A stretch of 8,635 nucleotides of DNA, taken from the NCBI GenBank assembly GCA_947500275.1, contig CANMSW010000087.1, forward strand, positions 1 to 8,635, in the 5' to 3' direction. Position 1 is the stretch's first letter. Each line of letters begins with the position of its first letter. The DNA comes from Bacteriovoracaceae bacterium. Its GTDB lineage: Bacteria > Bdellovibrionota > UBA1018. Below, in pieces: positions 5,122 through 8,635 of the stretch. Under the pieces are notes generated by a model. The model searched no databases. It was not told the origin of the DNA and was given only the letters and a program-made list of their open reading frames with translations. Position numbers and translations under genes: made by a program.

Positions 5122-5418
5122 TTAGAAGCGACCGCGGCCGCCGCCGAATCCACCGCGGCTTTCACGTGGTGCCATCGGCTTTGCTTCATTCACGGTCATT
5201 GCGCGACCGTCGAAGTCAGCGCCGTTGAGGCGGCTGATTGCGCTCGCTGCTTCAGCATCGGACGCCATTTCGACGAATCCGAAACCTTTGCTGCGGCCAG
5301 TGTCACGGTCGGTGATCACTTTTGCAGATTCAACCGAACCGATTTGTGCGAAAGTGTCGCCCAAAAGTTGATCGGTCACAGAGAAGGGAAGGTTCCCCAC
5401 GTATAATTTCTTACCCAT
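5122..5418 (-). CDS. RRM-domain glycine-rich RNA-binding protein
   Basis: A single RNA recognition motif fills most of this 98-residue protein. RNP2 is LYVGNL (5-10) and RNP1 is KGFGFVEM (44-51), with the aromatic residues Tyr6, Phe46 and Phe48 placed to stack on RNA bases. Between them lies 'VITDRDTGRS', typical of the family. The C-terminus 'RGGFGGGRGRF' is an RGG-type flexible tail. Bacterial proteins of this design, best known from cyanobacteria (Rbp), bind RNA and are often cold-induced. ATG 5418 has a strong SD, AGGAGG, at 5429-5424 (minus strand). That SD is wholly buried in a predicted leader hairpin, suggesting control of translation. The leader is long and carries a second small hairpin. 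A terminator-like stem follows the stop. Confidence 0.95.
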   Translation of the reverse strand: MGKKLYVGNLPFSVTDQLLGDTFAQIGSVESAKVITDRDTGRSKGFGFVEMASDAEAASAISRLNGADFDGRAMTVNEAKPMAPRESRGGFGGGRGRF

Positions 5419-5423
5419 AAATA

Positions 5424-5453
5424 CCTCCTAAAGGCTGGGAGCCGCTCAAGAGG
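5424..5453 (-). promoter_or_regulatory. Leader hairpin that hides the RRM gene Shine-Dalgarno
   Basis: On the minus strand the 5' arm CCTCTTGAG (5453-5445) pairs with TTTAGGAGG (5432-5424) over nine base pairs, three of them G-U. After one bulged C, GGCT pairs with AGCC around a CCC loop. The whole AGGAGG ribosome site is inside the stem, 5 nt before the ATG. The G-U-rich closing stem could melt with temperature or be opened by protein. A second hairpin, GGGCA/TGCCC around CGG, lies just upstream at 5458-5470. The pairing is seen in the sequence; regulation is inferred. Confidence 0.5.
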
Positions 5454-5597
5454 ATATGGGCACCGTGCCCGCAGACTCTGAAGTAGCAGTCGTACTAGAT
5501 CAGGGGGGTAGCATGAATAGGGGAGCGATCCGAGCTAATTCTGAGCCTGTCCGCTGGGTGGTGCGCACTTGTGGCGTTCGTTTTTGAGGAATAGATC

Positions 5598-5625
5598 GTA
5601 ATACCGTGGGTTTACGAGGTTTCAG
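5598..5625 (-). promoter_or_regulatory. Possible promoter of the RRM gene
   Basis: CTGAAA (5625-5620) and TATTAC (5603-5598) on the minus strand each match four of six consensus bases, with a 16-nt spacer. Transcription from here would give a leader of about 170 nt. The stretch 5471-5597 contains no gene I can support. The call rests on pattern only. Confidence 0.22.
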
Positions 5626-5643
5626 GATCGGGGCATATCGCAA

Positions 5644-5681
5644 AAAAATAAGCAGTTTCCCTGGGGAGCCCGCTTATTTTT
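5644..5681 (-). terminator. Intrinsic terminator of the riboflavin operon
   Basis: AAAAATAAGC and GCTTATTTTT (outer arms, 5644-5653 and 5672-5681) form a ten-pair stem enclosing a smaller TCCC/GGGA hairpin. Read on the minus strand the stem runs into a T-rich tail (5648-5642). The stem overlaps the stop codon of the last operon gene (5676-5674). The A/T flanks are near-symmetrical, so it may also work on the plus strand, but no plus-strand gene leads into it. Confidence 0.82.
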
Positions 5682-5883
5682 CCTTGGTTTTATAGCCTTT
5701 TCTGACGGATCCGTCCGTCAGTGTAACGTAAAACTGTTCAATAAGGCCGCTTCGTTCGGCCCTTTCTACAGCGCTCTTATCGAGGCCTTCTTTTTCGAAG
5801 TCCGAAAGCATCGGGAGTTGCCCGCTCTTCTCGCGGTATCGCTCGATGAACTTCAGAAGTCGCCTTTGAGTGAAAGCATCCAT
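5674..5883 (-). CDS. Small unrecognised protein at the end of the rib operon
   Basis: The 69-residue product starts 'MDAFTQRRLLKFIERYREKS' and ends 'GSVRKGYKTKEK'. The order of a helix (5-16), a short linker ('GQLPMLSDFEKEGLD'), a second helix ('KSAVERAERSGLIEQFY') and a beta-like 'VTLTDGSVRKGYK' recalls a miniature winged helix, but I cannot name a family. ATG 5883 is 4 nt after the ribH stop. The frame is open further upstream through ribH (to 6069), but that part is a shadow of ribH. No good SD is visible, so translation is probably coupled to ribH. The operon terminator overlaps its stop. Position would suit a role tied to riboflavin synthesis, but passenger status is equally possible. 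In many bacteria nusB occupies this place. Confidence 0.7.
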   Translation of the reverse strand: MDAFTQRRLLKFIERYREKSGQLPMLSDFEKEGLDKSAVERAERSGLIEQFYVTLTDGSVRKGYKTKEK

Positions 5884-5887
5884 AAGT

Positions 5888-6316
5888 TTATCGAAGCTTG
5901 GCCAAAAGCTCAGCAGCGTCCAGGCAGGCTGCAGCGGCTTCTTTCCCTTTGTTTTCTGCATCCGCACGCGAGCGCTTGTGGGCCTGCTCGTCCGTGTAGG
6001 TCGTGAGAATTCCGAAAGCGATTGGGACTTCAGTCGCGAGTTGCGCCTGCATGATCCCGATGGTGGCACCTAGGCTAATGAATTCAAAGTGGGCCGTATC
6101 CCCTTTGATGACGCATCCAAGGGTGATCACTCCAGTGTATTTTTTTGTTTTTGCCAACGTCTGTGCCAACAGAGGAATTTCGAAGGCGCCTGGAGCGTAG
6201 AAGATATCAGATTCCGAGACCGCGATCTTTTGGGTCGCTAGATATTCTCGTGCCCCCGAAAGCAGACCGTCACTAATCTCTGGGTTGAAACGGCTGACCA
6301 GAATGGCGAATTTCAT
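5888..6316 (-). CDS. ribH: 6,7-dimethyl-8-ribityllumazine synthase
   Basis: RibH condenses 5-amino-6-ribitylamino-uracil with 3,4-dihydroxy-2-butanone 4-phosphate to give lumazine, the penultimate riboflavin step. Family marks in the 142-residue protein are 'SRFNPEIS' (8-15), 'APGAFEIP' (41-48), 'GCVIKGDTAHFEFI' (67-80) with catalytic His76, 'PIAFGILTT' (98-106), and Arg115 followed by 'ENKGKEAA' for phosphate binding. The protein begins right at the first core strand (MKFAILVSRFN) and lacks about 12 N-terminal residues present in B. subtilis-type enzymes. An in-frame TGA and no start codon lie upstream, so the short form is real. Its ATG overlaps the ribBA stop by 4 nt (ATGA), implying translational coupling. 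AAAGGAAA upstream can serve as SD. Confidence 0.97.
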   Translation of the reverse strand: MKFAILVSRFNPEISDGLLSGAREYLATQKIAVSESDIFYAPGAFEIPLLAQTLAKTKKYTGVITLGCVIKGDTAHFEFISLGATIGIMQAQLATEVPIAFGILTTYTDEQAHKRSRADAENKGKEAAAACLDAAELLAKLR

Positions 6317-7542
6317 GAGGGAAGATTTCCTTTCGAAGAAGAGTCAGACCCCAGGTGATGACCGAGCTTTTGTTTTTTCGTATTTAAATAGCGCTCGTTG
6401 TGGGGATTCGAGGGGATTTGAATTGGAACGCGCTCGATAATCTCGAGGCCATAGCCGTCCAGGCCTACGACCTTGCGAGGGTTGTTCGTGAGGAGTTTGA
6501 TCTGTTTCACTCCCAGGGACTTAAGAATCTGAGCGCCCAATCCGTATTGACGCAGATCCGCTTGGAATCCCAGGTGTCGATTGGCTTCGACCGTATCGAG
6601 TCCTTGATCCTGCAAAGCATAGGCTTTGAGTTTATTGACGAGTCCAATTCCCCGACCTTCGTGCTTGCGCATGTAGATGAGGACTCCCCCTTCGGACTCG
6701 GCGATCTGCTTGAGTGCCTGCTGGAGCTGCGGCCCGCAGTCGCACCGAAGCGATCCAAGTGCATCCCCGGTTAAGCATTCGGAATGCACGCGGACTAGTG
6801 CCGTTTCGCCAATTTCACCATGGATGAGCGCGAGGTGTTCGCTTCCGTCGATGCGGCTTCGGTAGGCGCGGAGATCAAAATCTTGGTCATCCCCAAAAGC
6901 GGAGGGAAGGCGGGTGCGCGCGACTTCCTCCACAAGTGTCTCGCGAGCCATGCGGGCGGCGATGACGTCTTTGATGCTCGCGATCGGGATCCCGTGTTTC
7001 TCAGCAAAAACTTGGAGATCCGGCAGACGTGCCATCGTACCGTCATCTTTCATGATTTCACAGATGACGGCGGATGGACGCAGACCCGCGAGCTTCATGA
7101 GGTCGATGGATCCCTCTGTGTGCCCTGCGCGAACGAGGACTCCGCCGTCGACGGCGCGCAGTGGAAAGATATGTCCAGGGGATATCAAATCGTGAGGGGA
7201 GGTTTCCGGTGCGGCTGCGACGCGCACGGTATGGGCGCGATCGTGGGCTGAGATTCCGGTCGTGACCCCTTCGCGAGCCTCGATTGAAACGGTGAAAGCA
7301 GTCTGACGCGGTGATCGGTTCTGTTGCGCCATCATGGGGAGCTGCAGCGATTCCACGCGACTCGCTTCGAGCGAGAGGCAAATCAAGCCGCGCGCATGCG
7401 TGGCCATAAAGTTGATCGCATCGGGGGTGACAAACTCCGCTGGAAGAACGAGATCTCCCTCGTTTTCGCGGTCTTCGTCGTCGACCAGGATCATCATTCG
7501 ACCATTTTTGAGGGCTTCTAAGGCCGCGTTCAGTTTTTCCAT
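6313..7542 (-). CDS. ribBA: Bifunctional 3,4-dihydroxy-2-butanone-4-phosphate synthase / GTP cyclohydrolase II
   Basis: This 409-residue fusion supplies both entry branches of riboflavin synthesis. Residues 1-205 are the RibB part, converting ribulose 5-phosphate to dihydroxybutanone phosphate. It shows the acidic loop 'DDEDRENEGD' (21-30), 'ATHARGLICLSL' (47-58), 'SAHDRAHT' (98-105) and the metal-site stretch 'RAGHTEGSIDLMK' (138-150) with His141. Residues 206-409 are GTP cyclohydrolase II (RibA). Its zinc ligands are Cys256, Cys267 and Cys269 in 'SECLTGDALGSLRCDCG', followed by 'MRKHEGRGIGL' (291-301), 'DTVEANRHLGF' and 'LLTNNPRK' (350-357). Both halves look intact, unlike some RibBA proteins with a degenerate half. 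The polar tail 'GSDSSSKGNLPS' is probably disordered. ATG 7542 lies 13 nt inside ribE with GGAAAGG as SD. Its stop overlaps the ribH start. Confidence 0.98.
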   Translation of the reverse strand: MEKLNAALEALKNGRMMILVDDEDRENEGDLVLPAEFVTPDAINFMATHARGLICLSLEASRVESLQLPMMAQQNRSPRQTAFTVSIEAREGVTTGISAHDRAHTVRVAAAPETSPHDLISPGHIFPLRAVDGGVLVRAGHTEGSIDLMKLAGLRPSAVICEIMKDDGTMARLPDLQVFAEKHGIPIASIKDVIAARMARETLVEEVARTRLPSAFGDDQDFDLRAYRSRIDGSEHLALIHGEIGETALVRVHSECLTGDALGSLRCDCGPQLQQALKQIAESEGGVLIYMRKHEGRGIGLVNKLKAYALQDQGLDTVEANRHLGFQADLRQYGLGAQILKSLGVKQIKLLTNNPRKVVGLDGYGLEIIERVPIQIPSNPHNERYLNTKKQKLGHHLGSDSSSKGNLPS

Positions 7543-8144
7543 GCAGTCAGCCTTTCCACGTATTTTGCGATCACATCGACTTCGACGTTCATGGCGTCGC
7601 CGGGGGCTTTTCTTGAAAGAGAAGTGTGTTCCCAGGTGTGAGGAATAATCATCAATTGAACGGCTGTTCCATCGGCAAGATCGCGAACCGAATTGAGCGT
7701 CAGGCTGATTCCGTCCAGCGTGATGGAACCTTTTTCAATGCACCATCGTCCGAGCGGGCGAGGCAGGAGAACTTCGAGTAAGTGGCTATCGCCGTGGCGC
7801 TCGATGCGTTTAAGAGTGGCGACCCCATCGACATGGCCCTGAACCAAGTGTCCCGAAAGGCGTGAGTCGACTCGAAGGGCTCGCTCCAAATTCACGCAGT
7901 CCCCCTCGTGCGCATTTCCGAAAGCCGTTCGATCGAGGGTCTCGGGGCTTAAGTAGAAATCGGCTTCGCCCTCGGTAGTGTAGCGCGTCACTGTGAGGCA
8001 CACGCCGTTGAGTGCGATGCTTTCTCCCAGCGTGAGGTCCCTGAAACCGGTTTTCAAAGTGAACACGGTTTCCTGGGTCGAGGATGAAGGATCTTTGCGG
8101 ATGCGATTCAGAAGAGCTGTTCGCTCGATAATTCCTGAAAACAT
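7530..8144 (-). CDS. ribE: Riboflavin synthase (alpha subunit)
   Basis: Riboflavin synthase dismutates two lumazine molecules into riboflavin and a pyrimidine that RibH reuses. The 204-residue chain has the two tandem lumazine-binding barrels of the family. Barrel 1 (1-96) starts 'MFSGIIE', close to the usual MFTGIIE, and carries 'SIALNGVCLTV' (42-52, Cys49). Barrel 2 (97-190) has 'LSGHLVQGHVDG' (96-107), 'KGSITLDGISLTLN' (138-151) and 'IPHTWEHTSL' (167-176). It is the first gene of the ribE-ribBA-ribH operon. A GGAGA precedes ATG 8144 at a slightly long distance (about 11 nt). A hairpin (8161-8185) ends immediately before that SD, and the leader further out is structured. The 3' end overlaps ribBA by 13 nt. 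The gene is called ribC in E. coli usage and ribE here. Confidence 0.97.
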   Translation of the reverse strand: MFSGIIERTALLNRIRKDPSSSTQETVFTLKTGFRDLTLGESIALNGVCLTVTRYTTEGEADFYLSPETLDRTAFGNAHEGDCVNLERALRVDSRLSGHLVQGHVDGVATLKRIERHGDSHLLEVLLPRPLGRWCIEKGSITLDGISLTLNSVRDLADGTAVQLMIIPHTWEHTSLSRKAPGDAMNVEVDVIAKYVERLTAWKN

Positions 8145-8160
8145 GAGGGGATAAATCTCC

Positions 8161-8185
8161 GAACCCGAACTTGGTTCAAGGGTTC
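8161..8185 (-). promoter_or_regulatory. Hairpin abutting the ribE Shine-Dalgarno
   Basis: GAACCC (8185-8180) pairs with GGGTTC (8166-8161) and, after a two-base bulge, GAAC pairs with GTTC around a CAA loop. The stem ends at the base before GGAGA, the likely ribE ribosome site. No T tract follows, so it is not a terminator. It may shape access to the ribosome site. Confidence 0.4.
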
Positions 8186-8207
8186 TTGGAATTCAAGGGA
8201 AAGCTGG

Positions 8208-8308
8208 TCTTTCCATCGGGAAAAGGGCGAACTTATCGCGGCGGGCCACAAGTATTTTTGTGAGATCGCCGGTCTCAACGTGGATTCGCACTTGCCGGGA
8301 TGAAAACC
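8208..8308 (-). promoter_or_regulatory. Structured ribE leader with partial FMN-riboswitch resemblance
   Basis: FMN riboswitches commonly precede rib operons. On the minus strand this leader shows a P2-like segment GTGCGAATCCAC (8291-8280). ACCGGCGAT (8273-8265) and GCCCGC (8246-8241) follow, enclosing a CACAA/TTGTG hairpin as in the P3 arm ACCGGCGGT...GCCCGC. CGATGGAAAGA (8218-8208) recalls the 3' GGATGGGAGA element. GGTTTTC (8308-8302) could pair with GAAAGACC (8213-8206) as P1. The second half of the motif (P5/P6, GGTG-AAATTCC then CCGACGGT) is not recognisable and the first half is imperfect. It may be a divergent or decayed riboswitch, or coincidence. Confidence 0.2.
8251..8278 (-). promoter_or_regulatory. 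Candidate promoter of the rib operon
   Basis: TTGAGA (8278-8273) matches five of six -35 bases. AATACT (8256-8251) matches four of six -10 bases after a 16-nt spacer. The leader would be about 100 nt. This reading conflicts with the riboswitch-like reading, which would need a promoter further out, near or inside the tex start. Confidence 0.3.
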
Positions 8309-8348
8309 TCCGGCAAAGATGCAGGTTCCTAAGGAGAACTTTCCCAGC

Positions 8349-8635
8349 ATGTCGTCTTCGCCTGTCGTTGCTTCCTCGATGAGTTCTATGACTTTTGAAA
8401 CCTGGTTTAAGCAAAGCCACCCTGAAATCCCGACCTCTTCGGCGCTCGCGGTTTTGAAACTAGCTGCGGAAGGAGGAACCATTCCCTTCATTGCGCGGTA
8501 CCGGAAAGAGCAGACAGGCAATTTAGATGAAGTCGGAATTCAGAAGTCGATTGAAGGGAAGGAGACTTGGGAGCAAATCCTGAAGCGCCAGGCCTTCATC
8601 GTGGAAGAAATCGATCGGCAGAAAAAACTGACCGA
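8349..8635 (+). CDS. tex: Tex-family S1 RNA-binding transcription accessory protein (5' part, cut by window edge)
   Basis: The frame runs open from ATG 8349 to the window end, giving 95 residues of a protein usually near 750-800. The segment 'LAAEGGTIPFIARYRKEQTGNLDEVGI' in parts (38-64) is the hallmark of the Tex/YhgF N-terminal region, followed by 'LKRQAFIVEEIDRQKKLT' (78-95), where homologues read RR.AIL..I..QGKLT. Tex binds RNA through a C-terminal S1 domain not present here and is linked to transcription and RNA handling. AAGGAG at 8331-8336 lies 12 nt before the ATG, slightly far. Met11 and Met14 are alternative starts. The gene is divergent from ribE, with about 200 nt between the two starts. 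A TTGCCGG/CCGGCAA hairpin (8292-8316) lies in its leader. Confidence 0.93.
   Translation, partial: MSSSPVVASSMSSMTFETWFKQSHPEIPTSSALAVLKLAAEGGTIPFIARYRKEQTGNLDEVGIQKSIEGKETWEQILKRQAFIVEEIDRQKKLT

Noticed and set aside
5884..6069. Upstream extension of the 69-residue gene into ribH
   Set aside because: The stretch is a Ser/Arg/Pro-rich shadow of ribH, and ATG 5883 fits right after the ribH stop.
6820..7251. Plus-strand open frame (143 codons) inside ribBA
   Set aside because: It is antisense to an intact, motif-rich ribBA and is a shadow frame.
8261..8316. Plus-strand stems before tex (GAGATC/GGTCTC and TTGCCGG/CCGGCAA) as a terminator or plus-strand riboswitch
   Set aside because: No T tract follows and there is no known aptamer pattern on the plus strand. 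They may simply be part of the shared leader region.
1..8635. tRNA, rRNA, CRISPR arrays, insertion sequences, integrase or phage genes
   Set aside because: Both strands were read for these and nothing was seen; the window looks like ordinary chromosomal backbone.

Overview
The window is a gene-dense piece of a bacterial chromosome with roughly balanced base composition. Gene content suggests a Gram-negative of the old delta-proteobacterial grouping, perhaps Bdellovibrionota or Myxococcota. The basis is a short-RRM glycine-rich RNA-binding protein beside a small 'PDLVGIIAGPQP' protein, a fused RibBA, and an ArsR-rhodanese fusion. This placement is inference, since no rRNA or other phylogenetic marker is present. 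No tRNA, rRNA, CRISPR array, insertion sequence or transposase was seen.

Layout, plus strand: an unrecognised soluble protein (47-655); a class I SAM-dependent methyltransferase (734-1555) followed 18 nt later by an SRAP/YedK abasic-site DNA-protein crosslinking protein (1574-2311); a 184-nt leader; a histone-H1-tail-like Ala/Arg/Lys-rich protein (2496-2996) closed by a strong intrinsic terminator (3021-3055). Next comes a compact four-gene sulfur cluster: an ArsR-type repressor fused to a rhodanese domain, a thioredoxin, a DUF2892/YgaP-type membrane protein, and a membrane-anchored rhodanese (3095-4794). A palindrome lies directly in front of its first start codon. The cluster looks like the E. 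coli ygaV-ygaP module with its domains split and refused, with thioredoxin added. I infer a sensor and relay for persulfide or reactive sulfur.

Minus strand: a small basic coiled-coil protein (4800-5009) and an RRM RNA-binding protein (5122-5418). The Shine-Dalgarno sequence of the RRM gene lies entirely inside a leader hairpin. Further right is the riboflavin operon, read leftwards: ribE (8144-7530), ribBA (7542-6313), ribH (6316-5888) and a 69-residue unknown (5883-5674), ending in an intrinsic terminator (5681-5644). The rib genes overlap or nearly touch, so they are probably translationally coupled. ribD is not in the window. The ribE leader is structured and resembles part of an FMN riboswitch, but the second half of that motif is not recognisable. 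Divergent from ribE, the 5' end of tex (8349 onward) runs off the window edge.

The points most worth a second look are the rearranged YgaV/YgaP-like persulfide cluster with cysteines only in the rhodanese part of its repressor, the RRM leader hairpin, the histone-tail-like protein, and the partial riboswitch-like ribE leader.
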